DNA of 64,000 nt from Limnobacter alexandrii (GTDB lineage: Bacteria > Pseudomonadota > Gammaproteobacteria > Burkholderiales > Burkholderiaceae_B), in NCBI RefSeq assembly GCF_005871185.1, contig NZ_SWKN01000007.1, forward strand, positions 124,001-188,000. Reading direction: 5' to 3'. This document shows positions 1 to 9,080 of this stretch, piece after piece. The translations under genes were made by a program, and so were the position numbers. Below the pieces are notes generated by a model, which worked only from the letters and a program-made list of their open reading frames with translations, did not search any database and was not told where the DNA came from. Numbering within the stretch: position 1 is the stretch's first letter; each line of letters begins with the position of its first letter.

Positions 1-310
1 CGTACAGATAAATTGGAATATCCGCGTTCTTGAAGCGAATTTCCTGCACAAAATTGTTCAGATTCTGCAGTGCGTCTTCAATTTCCTTCTTGCTGCCCAA
101 TCCGAACTCTTCATCGTCAATTGACAAAATGAAGGCGCTGGCGCGGCTTTGCTGCTGTGCAAACTGGGAAAGATCGTGGTAACTCGTGACTCCCAATACC
201 TCTACGCCCTCTTTCTCGATGGCGTCGGCCAAGGCACGGATGCCGAGACCAGATGCGTTCTCGGAGCGGAAATCTTCGTCAATAATGACAATGGGAAAAC
301 GAAATTTCAT
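1..310 (-). CDS. Orn/Lys/Arg decarboxylase, N-terminal part (cut by window edge)
   Basis: Reading the minus strand from the ATG at 310 gives about 103 residues (MKFRFPIVIIDEDFRSENAS...) that continue off the left edge. The text matches the N-terminal wing domain of the large PLP-dependent arginine/lysine/ornithine decarboxylases of Burkholderiales; the DEDFRSE and RASAFILSIDDEEF segments are characteristic. The PLP domain lies outside the window, so the substrate cannot be decided. In Burkholderiales this gene commonly neighbours dcd and apbC, as it does here, with one extra gene inserted between it and dcd. The 116 bp to the divergent gene at 427 must hold its promoter. Confidence 0.85.
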   Translation of the reverse strand, partial: MKFRFPIVIIDEDFRSENASGLGIRALADAIEKEGVEVLGVTSYHDLSQFAQQQSRASAFILSIDDEEFGLGSKKEIEDALQNLNNFVQEIRFKNADIPIYLY

Positions 311-426
311 TGATCTTCCTGTGATCGGGGTTCAACACAAAACAAGGGTGCATTATCCACTACGCAGCCCCCTGTTCCAAGCCCTATTGTCGCGCATTTA
401 TCCCTCTATGTAGTGACTTCACAGAA

Positions 427-1614
427 ATGTCATCTGGCACAGGTTCAATAGGCAACTTTCTCGCCAACTTGCCCCACATGCTGATCAGTTCGTCACAAGC
501 CTGGCCCTCCTCGGTTACAGAGCCACAAACACCATTTCGACCGGCTCGCAGCTTGACCAAACGCCTGGACCAGTACATCAACAATTTCGACATGGGCTTT
601 GAACGCGTTGCCAAGATACGTGCCAAAGTGTTGAGTGGCAACGGCCACATGCATTCGTTTGACAAGACGCTTGCATATCCCGAGCAGTACAAAAGCCGAA
701 CCGTTCGCGCATTGATACACCTGTCCAAGCACATGGAGGAACTGGCTGAAAGCCTCGCAGATATCTCGGGACTGGCCGAGCGTTTGACACGAAACCTGAT
801 CTCATCCGGAGAGAAATCAGACATGGCACTGGTTATTGCCTCTGGCGTTGGGCGAGTGATCTCGGGTCAGCTTAATTTCAGCGGCATGGCTATTCACAAA
901 GTAGCTGGGGCCGGCCTGTATGCCGTATCGTCAATTTTGAGTATTGCCGCACTTGGTTTGATTAAAGCGGGCTGGGGGGCACGCAGAACGGAGCCTGAAA
1001 CAGAGCATGCCCGCAGAAAGTCAAATTTTGAGTCCAGTACCTACCTGATTGTTGCAAGAAGATTGATTGACATCAAAGAATCCCTGCTTGGCAAAGTACT
1101 CCACAACACGGATGAAAGTGGTAGCAGGCGGCCCAGTATATTTCATCGATGGGCAATACATTTGTCGAGACAAAAGCATTCAGTACCTCAACACATGTGT
1201 TGCAGACGCAAAGCCAACTGCAACTACATTTGGCAAAACCTGCATCAGTACGGCCGTGTTACACGCTCACTGATGCATGTGGCCTATGGAATATTTCAGG
1301 GCATCAACAAATTGCTGGTGTCTTACGACAAACATCTTGGAGCCGCCATCGGGAATTACCTACTCAAGAAGAAAACCGGTGCAATTCTGGGCTGCCGCCT
1401 CGGAATGACGGTGTCGGTGGGAAGTGCCGCAGCCTTGTCCATACCTCTATCGCCATTCTTGATTGGTGTTTCCACTGTGGGCGCAATGGCCTGTGGGGTC
1501 GCTTTGCTGGCCTTGGTATTGGCCAGGTTGAATGTTCAGCTTGGCCATGATTGGAAAGGCAACATTCAACGCCCCGGGTCGAATCAGGTTTTTGGCAATG
1601 TAACGCCAACTTGA
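427..1614 (+). CDS. Hypothetical protein with two hydrophobic regions
   Basis: A 395-residue protein I do not recognise. The first ~35 residues are Ser/Gly-rich without a classical signal peptide. Two long hydrophobic, Gly/Ala/Ser-rich stretches, at about residues 140-185 and 320-365, could be paired transmembrane hairpins; the middle (210-290) is basic and Cys/His-containing. The 3' end overlaps the convergent dcd gene by 31 bp. The start at 427 has no clear Shine-Dalgarno. It interrupts the usual decarboxylase-dcd adjacency, so it is probably accessory. A pore-forming or secreted effector-like role would fit the layout, but nothing in the sequence proves it. Confidence 0.55.
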   Translation: MSSGTGSIGNFLANLPHMLISSSQAWPSSVTEPQTPFRPARSLTKRLDQYINNFDMGFERVAKIRAKVLSGNGHMHSFDKTLAYPEQYKSRTVRALIHLSKHMEELAESLADISGLAERLTRNLISSGEKSDMALVIASGVGRVISGQLNFSGMAIHKVAGAGLYAVSSILSIAALGLIKAGWGARRTEPETEHARRKSNFESSTYLIVARRLIDIKESLLGKVLHNTDESGSRRPSIFHRWAIHLSRQKHSVPQHMCCRRKANCNYIWQNLHQYGRVTRSLMHVAYGIFQGINKLLVSYDKHLGAAIGNYLLKKKTGAILGCRLGMTVSVGSAAALSIPLSPFLIGVSTVGAMACGVALLALVLARLNVQLGHDWKGNIQRPGSNQVFGNVTPT

Positions 1615-2156
1615 CCTTGATACTTGCCACCGCGGTCGCGGTAAGAGGTTTCACACACCTCGTCGCTTTCAAAGAACAGCACCTGTGCACAGCCTTCGCC
1701 CGCGTAAATTTTGGCAGGCAATGGCGTGGTGTTTGAAAACTCAAGAGTCACATACCCTTCCCATTCAGGCTCAAACGGTGTGACGTTCACAATGATGCCG
1801 CAACGCGCATAGGTGCTTTTTCCCAAGCAAATAGTGAGCACATTGCGAGGAATTCGGAAATATTCCACAGTGCGCGCCAGGGCAAAAGAGTTCGGCGGAA
1901 TAATGCACACATCGCCTTTAAAATCGACGAAGCTTTTTTCATCGAAATTTTTTGGATCCACGATGGTGCTGTTGATGTTCGTGAAAATCTTGAACTCATC
2001 TGCGCAGCGAATATCGTAGCCATAGCTGGATGTGCCATAAGACACGATTCTCTTGTCGCCTGCATAACGAACCTGGCCTGGCTCAAAGGGTTCGATCATC
2101 CCTGTGCTCTCAGCCATCCTGCGAATCCACTTGTCCGATTTAATGCTCATGTTCAC
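1584..2156 (-). CDS. dcd: dCTP deaminase
   Basis: A 190-residue protein of normal family length (about 188-193). It converts dCTP to dUTP and ammonia in the cytoplasm, feeding dTMP synthesis, and acts as a homotrimer of the dUTPase-like fold. Recognisable parts are [14 protein letters not shown] at the N-terminus, the [17 protein letters not shown] segment, the [18 protein letters not shown] active-site region with the family Glu, and the C-terminal GGKYQGQ segment. The start ATG at 2156 is the standard one. Downstream it overlaps the convergent 395-residue gene by 31 bp. Confidence 0.97.
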   Translation of the reverse strand: MNMSIKSDKWIRRMAESTGMIEPFEPGQVRYAGDKRIVSYGTSSYGYDIRCADEFKIFTNINSTIVDPKNFDEKSFVDFKGDVCIIPPNSFALARTVEYFRIPRNVLTICLGKSTYARCGIIVNVTPFEPEWEGYVTLEFSNTTPLPAKIYAGEGCAQVLFFESDEVCETSYRDRGGKYQGQVGVTLPKT

Positions 2157-2204
2157 TTTGCTTTAATGAAGTTCAATAGCCGAAATGTTACATGAGACAA
2201 GACA

Positions 2205-2720
2205 TTACTGATTCATCCCATCGAGAATCTCGGTTAATTCCTGCATCACCGAATTGGCCAGAGCATCAAAAAATGCCTGGATCAAATTGGCCATTTGCGC
2301 ACCCGTGACCCCTTGCAGGGGCAACTGCATCAAAAACTCCAGATTTTCAGTCTCCATATTGATGCCCACCTGATATTGGAAGTCGAGCACGTGAATCATG
2401 GTGTGAGCTTCTGCCAGAAAATGGAGACATATTTCTGCCGAACTTGGCTCGTTCATGTTGTAAAGCGGGAATGCCATGACCACCCACCTTGCGTTTTGGG
2501 ACTCGCCGGCGCGAAAGGACAGCTCAAACTGTTCTTTTTTTGCCATGATGACACCAAGTCCGTCATACCAGCGCATGCCAGCCAGGCCAATGGCCTCATG
2601 CAACAAGCTTGCCTCCTGGGCAGTGAAACCAGATTCGAGGCACGCAGAAACGGGGGGGGTTGCTCTGGCCCCCTGAGACCGAGAGCCCAAAGGAGAACCT
2701 GACGCGAAATTTTTATTCAT
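2205..2720 (-). CDS. Hypothetical protein, possibly CesT-like secretion-chaperone fold
   Basis: About 171 residues from the ATG at 2720; an in-frame TTG at 2741 is an alternative, and neither has a good ribosome site. After a low-complexity first 35 residues, the body alternates short hydrophobic strands and helices and ends LMQLPLQGVTGAQMANLIQA followed by an amphipathic helix. That ending resembles the last strands and helix of CesT/Tir-type type III secretion chaperones, which are acidic and of similar length. The match is by eye only. It lies between dcd and a peptidase gene, one gene away from the hydrophobic orphan at 427-1614. Confidence 0.5.
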   Translation of the reverse strand: MNKNFASGSPLGSRSQGARATPPVSACLESGFTAQEASLLHEAIGLAGMRWYDGLGVIMAKKEQFELSFRAGESQNARWVVMAFPLYNMNEPSSAEICLHFLAEAHTMIHVLDFQYQVGINMETENLEFLMQLPLQGVTGAQMANLIQAFFDALANSVMQELTEILDGMNQ

Positions 2721-2794
2721 GAAACAAGACAACTCAGTCAATTGGATACTGATTGAGTACGACCAAAAGGTAGAAGGTTCCGACCGTGCTTGCG

Positions 2795-3811
2795 TCAGAC
2801 CAGAAGATGATGCCGTGAAACCTCTTGAGAAATGGCAGTGACCATGCCCCCGGAATCAGCAAGGTGGCCTGTGGTGGGCAATTCAATCAACCTTGATCGC
2901 AGAACAATTTCTGAGAGCAACCTTGAGCCACCCGGCGGACACACTCTGTCATTCATTCCCTGAATGATGGACAAAGGCCAGTTGGCCTGGGCAACCTTTG
3001 ACAGCATTGAATCGAGATCGGCTGGCGACAGAAAGCAGTCGTGTTTCAGGAAATGGGCCTGCAGGCGATATTTGCGCACCAATGCAAACTCTTGAACATC
3101 GTTCAGAAAAGGTCTTTGGCTGTCAAAATTCGCAGCCTTGCCGGTTAACAAAGCGGTTTCCAGTTTGTTCCAGGCCACGGAAAGTTCGACAAGATGCTCG
3201 GGTGTGGCCACCTCAAAGCATTCGCACACGAAATCGGTGCGTGCGCCGGGCCCGAAATGTTCCGCAAAATAATCAGGGGCAATTCGCTCCAGCGATTCAA
3301 AGAAGGCATCCACGCGCGGGCGCATGGGTAAAAACGGAGCACGCAACACCACGCTGACAACCTGATCGGGGCGATAAGCGGCGAGAGCCAATGCCAAAGT
3401 ACCTCCCCAAGAACCACCCAGAATATGAAACTTCGGGATGTTCAGTCGATCTGCAACCTCAAGTGCGTCGTCTATGAATCGCTGCAAGTCGATCACGCTG
3501 AGGTCCAGGTCTTCACTCAAGCCACTGTTGCGTTGATCAAAACCGAACCAGGGTAGACCAGCAAACCGAATCGGTGCCACATGAGAAGCCCCCAAGCTGC
3601 CGCCGGGACCACCATGAATTACCAACCAGGGAAGTTGACGGGTGCTGTGGGAAAATGACTGGGCTCTACCCTGCTCGGCCCAAACGGCAAGATTGCCATC
3701 GGCGTCCAGAACAAGATTGGGGGCCGACCAAACGCCGGCCAGTCCCGCCTTGGGTGCGGGGCTGGCGATTCTTTGAAAGTTCAACTCGTCTTTAGGCACA
3801 TTAGCCCCCAA
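2795..3811 (-). CDS. Alpha/beta hydrolase, proline iminopeptidase-like (S33)
   Basis: 338 residues. The HGGPGG oxyanion motif near residue 67, the nucleophile elbow GGSWGGT near residue 133, an Asp in MNDRVCPPGG and a His in TTGHLAD make a complete Ser-Asp-His triad of the prolyl aminopeptidase subfamily, which removes N-terminal Pro from peptides. The GFDQRNSG segment parallels the DQRGSG motif of that family, with Asn for Gly. No signal peptide, so probably cytoplasmic. The start is a TTG at 3811 with AGGG just upstream; a GTG at 3799 is possible. Substrate specificity cannot be fixed from sequence. Confidence 0.85.
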   Translation of the reverse strand: MGANVPKDELNFQRIASPAPKAGLAGVWSAPNLVLDADGNLAVWAEQGRAQSFSHSTRQLPWLVIHGGPGGSLGASHVAPIRFAGLPWFGFDQRNSGLSEDLDLSVIDLQRFIDDALEVADRLNIPKFHILGGSWGGTLALALAAYRPDQVVSVVLRAPFLPMRPRVDAFFESLERIAPDYFAEHFGPGARTDFVCECFEVATPEHLVELSVAWNKLETALLTGKAANFDSQRPFLNDVQEFALVRKYRLQAHFLKHDCFLSPADLDSMLSKVAQANWPLSIIQGMNDRVCPPGGSRLLSEIVLRSRLIELPTTGHLADSGGMVTAISQEVSRHHLLV

Positions 3812-3831
3812 GGCGCCCTGGAAACAACAGT

Positions 3832-4923
3832 TTAAGTGTTCTGCACCACAATCGATGGAAACTTCAAGGACATGTCTTTGGATTGCTCTGCAATGCGAAT
3901 AGCCACTTTGCGTGCAATTTCCTTGTAAGTTTTCGCCAAATCGCCATCAGGGTCAGCCACCACTGTGGGCTTGCCTGAATCAGCCTGCATGCGAATTCGC
4001 ATGTCAAGCGGCAAACCGCCCAGATAATGGATGTTGTAATCCTTGGCCATTTTCTGACCGCCACCGTCGCCAAAAATATGCTCTTGGTGGCCGCAGTTTG
4101 TACACACATGAATGGCCATGTTTTCAACCAAACCGAGAATAGGCACACCCACTTTCTCAAACATTTTCAAGCCCTTGCGTGCGTCCAGCAAAGCGATGTC
4201 TTGTGGCGTGGTCACAATTACCGCACCCGTCACGGGTACCTTCTGCGACAGGGTCAACTGAATATCGCCTGTGCCGGGTGGCATGTCCACAATCAGGTAA
4301 TCCAGGTCTTTCCAGTTGGTTTGCTTGAGTAACTGCTCCAGCGCACTGGTTACCATGGGGCCACGCCACACCATGGGTGTGTCCTCATCGATCAGGAAGC
4401 CGATCGACATCGCCTGCACGCCGTGGCCTTCCATGGGGTCGATAATTTGACCATCGTCCGATTGCGGACGGCCAGTGATGCCCAACATGGTGGGCTGTGA
4501 AGGGCCGTAGATATCCGCATCCAGCATACCCACACGCGCACCCTCAGCGACCAGCGCCAAAGCCAGGTTTACCGCGGTGGTGCTTTTGCCCACACCGCCC
4601 TTGCCTGAAGCCACTGCGATAATGTTCTTTACATTCGGCATCGGCTTCAAACCGCGCTGAACGGCGTGGGTTTGAATCTTGATGGAGGCATTTACGCTGA
4701 CGTTTTCCACGCCGGGCACCTGAGCGCGCACAGCGGCAATCGCCGCTTTGCGCAAACCATCTAGCTGGCTTTTGCCGGGATAGCTTAATTCCAATTCAAA
4801 ACTGACATCGCCGCCGTCTACTTGAATATTCTTGATCAGTTTGGCGCTGATGAAGTCTTTGTTCAAATTGGGGTCAATGACACTACGCAATGCATCGCGT
4901 ACGGTGTCGGTACTCACTGACAT
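3832..4923 (-). CDS. apbC: Iron-sulfur cluster carrier ATPase (Mrp/ApbC)
   Basis: 363 residues from the ATG at 4923, chosen because AAGGAG lies 7 nt upstream; an in-frame GTG six bases earlier is less likely. Residues 5-80 form a DUF59/MIP18-type domain. The deviant Walker A GKGGVGKST is at about 107-115, with MLDADIYGPSQP after it, and the two cysteines of the C-terminal CTNC motif (about 274 and 277) bind the bridging Fe-S cluster of the dimer. It binds and transfers [4Fe-4S] clusters to apo-proteins. It sits in the Burkholderiales apbC-dcd neighbourhood; metG, often adjacent, is not present here. Confidence 0.96.
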   Translation of the reverse strand: MSVSTDTVRDALRSVIDPNLNKDFISAKLIKNIQVDGGDVSFELELSYPGKSQLDGLRKAAIAAVRAQVPGVENVSVNASIKIQTHAVQRGLKPMPNVKNIIAVASGKGGVGKSTTAVNLALALVAEGARVGMLDADIYGPSQPTMLGITGRPQSDDGQIIDPMEGHGVQAMSIGFLIDEDTPMVWRGPMVTSALEQLLKQTNWKDLDYLIVDMPPGTGDIQLTLSQKVPVTGAVIVTTPQDIALLDARKGLKMFEKVGVPILGLVENMAIHVCTNCGHQEHIFGDGGGQKMAKDYNIHYLGGLPLDMRIRMQADSGKPTVVADPDGDLAKTYKEIARKVAIRIAEQSKDMSLKFPSIVVQNT

Positions 4924-5172
4924 ACACACTCTCCTTGAATCTTGTCTGGTATGGTCTTTCTCTGTATAGGCGTGAGTCTAGCCTGTTTTTCACACAGCAG
5001 GCTTACACCGAATGGAAAGCCCGGCGTTCTAATGATTGTCGTTTACCCTAAAGCTATTAAATTCCATCTCGCAATCGTCAACTTCTATGAGTTGAGCGCC
5101 ACACCAACTTTTTTTGCGCACAACTTGATAGCATTGCGGCACAAAAATTCAAATGTTGTTGGAGATCTGGAA

Positions 5173-5337
5173 ATGAAAACCTATGTATGTATCGTGTGTG
5201 GCTTGATTTATGACGAGGCTGCCGGCATGCCCAGCGAGGGCATTCCTGCGGGTACATTGTGGGCCGACGTGCCTGCAGACTGGCTTTGCCCGGACTGTGG
5301 CGTGGCCAAAAGCGACTTCGAAATGGTTGAAGTGTGA
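5173..5337 (+). CDS. Rubredoxin
   Basis: A 54-residue protein from the ATG at 5173, preceded by GGAG with 8-nt spacing. The four iron-ligand cysteines are at positions 6, 9, 39 and 42 (CIVC and CPDC), with the aromatic residues Tyr4, Tyr13, Trp30 and Trp37 in normal places. It is a small one-electron carrier, typically serving alkane hydroxylases or oxygen/peroxide-reducing enzymes. No rubredoxin reductase is adjacent. A longer reading from 4942 has no ribosome site and no similarity, so it was discarded. The 240 bp upstream to apbC hold both divergent promoters and nothing else I can name. Confidence 0.95.
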   Translation: MKTYVCIVCGLIYDEAAGMPSEGIPAGTLWADVPADWLCPDCGVAKSDFEMVEV

Positions 5338-5350
5338 GCACGACTGGGCA

Positions 5351-6361
5351 CTACCACTTGGCGTAATGGTCCTCGCACCAACCCGTCAAACCATTCAATG
5401 AGTAAGTGGCACCGGTCTCAGTTAAAAAGACAGTGCCCCGAAACTCACCAAAACACTGGTTAAACCGACTGGCCAACACCAACAGGTTTCGGTGATCGTC
5501 GATGCTGCCTTTGGGTGTGAATTGCAAGTCGACTGCGCCGCATTGTGAATACACACGCCAAGGCGCGTGTACATTGTCCCGGTCGTATTCAAAAAGCACG
5601 AGTGGCAGGTTGTGCAGTTTCCCATCGACCCACAACACATTTTCGTGTGCGCTTGTTTCATTCACGCCACGGGCCACGTTCAGTGAAAGCAAGGGTTGCC
5701 CGGGTGCAGTCCGACCACTGGCACATGCCCAGTTCCAGAATGTTTCGCGTCGCAAAAAACCAGCAGTCCAATCGTGGTAGCAGCCATCCTTCTCGGGATT
5801 GATCGAATAGTCGACGCCATTCAAATGAACATGACCACTCACCGCCCCACCGCTACTTTTCTGGGCATAGGCAAAGCCTGTATTGGCAATTGGCGTATTC
5901 AGAGCGAGGGTTTCCGATTCGCGACAATCAATTGACACTTGACCATGAAATGAATCGCCAAACCTGAAATTCAGTGTACGGGCGGTTTCAGTTCGCACAG
6001 CAAAAACTTCGTGGTTTTTCTTGAGCGGGTGAGTCCAGCCGCTTTGCCCTATTGGCTTGTAATCACTTTGAAATCCAACATCCAAAGGCAGATCAAACTG
6101 AATTCGATGCAAACCCGTGGCGGTGTGCAGGTACGCGAATGTCGAATTCAGCAACCCCAATCGAACCATGCCGCAGCCGAATGTAAACCCCTGGCCCAGT
6201 GCGCCATAAAAATCGAAGTGCTTAAACAGAAAACGCCGCTGCCAAGCCATGCGCTTTGCACCCATGGCATTGCGAGCATCGTATTGTTGCCAGTTAATAC
6301 AACCGGGCAAAGCGGACATTCGGCCCCAGGTGGGTACACCTTTGGCATTGATGAGATTCAT
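5351..6361 (-). CDS. DUF2804 family protein
   Basis: About 336 residues. The CYHDWTAGFLRRETFWNWA segment near residue 215, followed by NVARGVNE and ENVLWVDG, is the hallmark of DUF2804, a lipocalin-like beta-barrel family of unknown function, sometimes found near lipid or polyketide genes. No signal peptide. The start ATG at 6361 is odd: a strong hairpin and T-run occupy the bases just before it and there is no Shine-Dalgarno, so either translation is leaderless or starts a little further in. It converges with rubredoxin, leaving a 13-bp gap. Confidence 0.85.
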   Translation of the reverse strand: MNLINAKGVPTWGRMSALPGCINWQQYDARNAMGAKRMAWQRRFLFKHFDFYGALGQGFTFGCGMVRLGLLNSTFAYLHTATGLHRIQFDLPLDVGFQSDYKPIGQSGWTHPLKKNHEVFAVRTETARTLNFRFGDSFHGQVSIDCRESETLALNTPIANTGFAYAQKSSGGAVSGHVHLNGVDYSINPEKDGCYHDWTAGFLRRETFWNWACASGRTAPGQPLLSLNVARGVNETSAHENVLWVDGKLHNLPLVLFEYDRDNVHAPWRVYSQCGAVDLQFTPKGSIDDHRNLLVLASRFNQCFGEFRGTVFLTETGATYSLNGLTGWCEDHYAKW

Positions 6362-6368
6362 AAACAAA

Positions 6369-6391
6369 AACGGGCAAGTTAGACTTGCCCG
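6369..6391 (-). terminator. Intrinsic terminator after the repeat-rich surface protein
   Basis: On the minus strand a 9-bp perfect stem, CGGGCAAGT/ACTTGCCCG with a 3-nt loop, is followed by TTTTTGTTT. It lies about 60 bp after the stop of the gene at 6452-7543 and ends only a few bases before the DUF2804 start codon. Confidence 0.8.
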
Positions 6392-6451
6392 ATTTTGTCA
6401 CGTTTTGCCTCCCGCTAGAAAGGCGAATTCACTTCACTGCAAAGCGTTTGA

Positions 6452-7543
6452 TCAAACTGGTAAACCACCGCCAATCGCATCCGTAATGATCGCTGGATCC
6501 AACATGCTGGTAATAGGTGCCAAAGGTGAGTCGGCTGCCATGCCCAGCAAGGGATCAAGCGCAGCATCCAAAGGTGTACCAGTGGTGCCGCCCGTTGAAT
6601 CACCGCCGCCTGCGCCGCCTGCCAAATCAGTCAATGGGCCGAGCACTGCATCCAAAGGCGTACCTGTGGGGCCGTCTGTTTCACCGCCACCTGCGCCACC
6701 CGCAGCGTCCGCCAATGGGCCGAGTACTGCATCCAAAGGTGTGCCTGTGGGGCCGTCTGTTTCACCGCCACCACCGGCTGCATCTGCCAAGGGGCCGAGC
6801 ACTGCATCCAGAGGTGTGCCCGTGGGGCCGTCTGTTTCACCGCCACCACCGGCCGCGCCACCCAACATGCCTAGTGCATCAGCCAAGGGATCAGTAACCG
6901 CAACTAAAGGGGTGTCAGCCAAGGCATCAAGCACAGGGTCAAGTACTGCATCCAAAGGAGTCCCTGTCGTGCCGCCGGTATCGCCGCCGCCGTCGTCGCC
7001 ACCGCCGTCACCGCCATCATCACTGTCATCCACTGAACCACCACCCGTGGAATTGGTCGGGCCTGAACCCTCGTCGTCACTTGAAGACGCCAACAATCCC
7101 AAGCCCACGGCACCAGCGCCCACAGCTGCGGCCGTGCCGCCCAAGGAGCCACCCGCCAACAAACCGCCGCCGAACAAGCCAAACATGCCGCCTTCAGCGC
7201 CCGCTTGCTCAACACCTTGCAATTCAACCATTTCCGCGAAATCAGGGTCAAGGTTTGCAATCGTTACGCCGTCATCCGACAAGGCTTCGAAAACAAATGC
7301 AGTTTGACCATTTTTCAGCGTGGTGTCTGCAATTACGCTACCGGTGGGAGCAACCAGCAAATTGCCGATTGGTTCGCCGTAACTGTTGGACAAAATAATG
7401 GATGCACGTCCGGAATCGCTGGCCGTGATTACATCGCCAGCCATGATTGAATCGCCAGCAGCCAATGATCGGGTCTCGCCGTCACGCATAATGCTGACCG
7501 GGCCTTCCAACTCATTGACCGAACCAATTACCTGTGTGGACAT
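6452..7543 (-). CDS. Repeat-rich surface protein with retention-module-like N-terminus
   Basis: 363 residues, ATG at 7543 with GGAGG 5 nt upstream. Residues ~5-100 (GSVNELEGPVSIMRDGETRS, then AGDSIMAGDVITASDSGRAS) resemble the N-terminal retention module of LapA/BapA-type type I-secreted adhesins, which stalls the adhesin in the outer-membrane exporter. A Gly/Ala-rich hydrophobic stretch follows (120-150), then an Asp/Gly-rich linker, then five copies of a 25-28-residue unit containing TGTPLDAVLGPL. Known adhesins of this type are thousands of residues long and end in RTX repeats and a secretion signal; this one has neither. It may be a truncated relative or a stand-alone short form. No exporter genes are adjacent. 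Confidence 0.7.
   Translation of the reverse strand: MSTQVIGSVNELEGPVSIMRDGETRSLAAGDSIMAGDVITASDSGRASIILSNSYGEPIGNLLVAPTGSVIADTTLKNGQTAFVFEALSDDGVTIANLDPDFAEMVELQGVEQAGAEGGMFGLFGGGLLAGGSLGGTAAAVGAGAVGLGLLASSSDDEGSGPTNSTGGGSVDDSDDGGDGGGDDGGGDTGGTTGTPLDAVLDPVLDALADTPLVAVTDPLADALGMLGGAAGGGGETDGPTGTPLDAVLGPLADAAGGGGETDGPTGTPLDAVLGPLADAAGGAGGGETDGPTGTPLDAVLGPLTDLAGGAGGGDSTGGTTGTPLDAALDPLLGMAADSPLAPITSMLDPAIITDAIGGGLPV
6564..7000 (-). repeat. Coding tandem repeats (75-84 bp units)
   Basis: Five copies of a unit beginning GCATCCAAAGG on the plus strand start at 6564, 6648, 6729, 6804 and 6948, with spacings of 84, 81, 75 and 144 bp. They encode the TGTPLDAVLGPL units of the surface protein. All spacings are multiples of three, and the three central copies are nearly identical, pointing to recent expansion by slippage or recombination. 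Confidence 0.9.
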
Positions 7544-7631
7544 GTCGCCTCCAAAATCTTTAAGTGTTTGTGTTGTCGAATTTGTAAGTAATACTCTGAC
7601 AACCTCAATGCGGATTCAAAACCGCTTTTAT

Positions 7632-8903
7632 TTAAACCAGAATCAGTAAAACTGCGGCCAGAACTGCACCCCACACGGCACCGATCAAAGGCATCATCCA
7701 TTCATACCGGGAAAATACCGGACGCAGTGCTTTTTCAAATTCCATGGCGGGCAAACCCGACAAACGCTCGACAATCACTTCCTCAATTCTGAGTGCGTCG
7801 TTCAAATACACGCGTGCAGCCATCAAATGCGCTTCAAGTTTGCTTGCAAAAATTTTGGCAGCATCGCGCTTGATGGCAACCCATTGCTCGGCGCCTAAAA
7901 TAGTGACCAGCAAAGGTTTAATTCCACTGGACTCCAAGTCCATGACCCGCTGCACATGGTAATCAATCAACGATGACAAATTTTTTGCATTGGGTCCACG
8001 ACAAAGCGCCAGCACAATATTCTCAGTGGTCAACACCTCGCGTGCAGCGGTTTGGGCAAACAATTCAGAGATGTGTTTTTGATCCCGGAAAAAGAAACCC
8101 GTGAAATTACCCAGACGAATCGTGCCGTGATCGGGATGGAAAAACAGACTTTCCAGTGCCAACTCGTTGGCCAGCGCACCAAGCACCACACCCACCACGA
8201 TCAACCAGTACCATTGGATGCCAAACAAGGAAATTGCCGCCAGCAAAACACCCACCACAAGCCCTGCGACCAGGGAAAAACGAATAAGGTAGGCCATGGG
8301 GTCTTTGCCAGCGCTTTTGAACAGATCAACGACCAGAAATGGCTTGCTTGTGACTACATCCAGCACCAGCGTCTTCAGGCTTAGGTAGTAGGCAGGCTTT
8401 TTTTGCAAATCCAGAATGATTTGCTTGGCCACTTCGGGAACAATGCCGCGAATTCTGAAAATAATCGAGTTCTGTAGAAAACTCGGCAAGCTCTCCCACA
8501 AGGTTGGTTTGTGCTTCAGCATGACTTCACGACAAGCCAGATCTGCTGTTTCTTGCATGGGCGGGGTCAAGCGATCCGACAAACCTTGCGCTGGGATGCG
8601 CTTGATCATTTCATCCAGAGGAAGTAGTTTGTGAGTCATCAAGCGCACGGCAATTTCTGCCATGACAGATTTTTGATGCGGAACCAAACCCTGCCAGCCC
8701 AGGCCTTCAAGGCCCAACTGGTGTAAACCGAGTTTTCTGAACAGAGGAATACGCCAACCCTTGAATTCTTTCGGATTGAACATGAGCCAAAGGGCTGCGG
8801 CCTGAAAAAACCAGGCCAAAAAGAGTCCGGTAGCCGCCATAACTAGAAAAACAGCCCAGGCAGGAAGCCCCAAATGCAGGAAGGAAAAATCCAAAACGGT
8901 CAT
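7632..8903 (-). CDS. DUF445 family membrane protein (paralogue A)
   Basis: 423 residues. An N-terminal membrane helix (15-40), a central pair of hydrophobic segments (about 205-255) and a C-terminal helix (400-420) frame two soluble regions. The WLMFNPKEFKGWRIPLF and GWQGLVPHQKS segments are the DUF445 (YheB-type) signature. Function is unknown; the fold is thought to sit at the cell envelope. It is divergent from, and homologous to, the gene at 9081, sharing the KPTLWESLP and LRPVFS..EW motifs. The 177 bp between them are AT-rich and must carry both promoters. Confidence 0.9.
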   Translation of the reverse strand: MTVLDFSFLHLGLPAWAVFLVMAATGLFLAWFFQAAALWLMFNPKEFKGWRIPLFRKLGLHQLGLEGLGWQGLVPHQKSVMAEIAVRLMTHKLLPLDEMIKRIPAQGLSDRLTPPMQETADLACREVMLKHKPTLWESLPSFLQNSIIFRIRGIVPEVAKQIILDLQKKPAYYLSLKTLVLDVVTSKPFLVVDLFKSAGKDPMAYLIRFSLVAGLVVGVLLAAISLFGIQWYWLIVVGVVLGALANELALESLFFHPDHGTIRLGNFTGFFFRDQKHISELFAQTAAREVLTTENIVLALCRGPNAKNLSSLIDYHVQRVMDLESSGIKPLLVTILGAEQWVAIKRDAAKIFASKLEAHLMAARVYLNDALRIEEVIVERLSGLPAMEFEKALRPVFSRYEWMMPLIGAVWGAVLAAVLLILV

Positions 8904-9080
8904 CCTGAAGTAATTATTAAAATAATTGATCTAATTTCCACCCCCTGAAGGGCAGTCATTGATCGTTATACTGGCGAACGAGACAAGACAGATTAGAAAA
9001 AGCCGTCCAAAAAATAGATCGACGACTATATATCTTTATACTTTACCAACAAAAAATAAGATTCTAAGGGGACGCCTTTC

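Noticed and set aside
4942-5172. N-terminal extension of rubredoxin
   Set aside because: No similarity and no ribosome site; the ATG at 5173 has GGAG and gives a standard 54-residue rubredoxin.
6564-7000. CRISPR-like regularly spaced repeats
   Set aside because: Spacings are multiples of three, the whole region is coding, and there are no unique spacers or cas genes.
6249-7307. Long Pro/Ser-rich plus-strand reading opposite the repeat protein
   Set aside because: It is the antisense of a GC-rich repeat gene that has a good ribosome site and family similarity; the proline runs are a by-product.
8912-8927. AATTATT-AA-AATAATT dyad between the DUF445 genes
   Set aside because: Made only of A and T in an AT-rich promoter region; likely chance.
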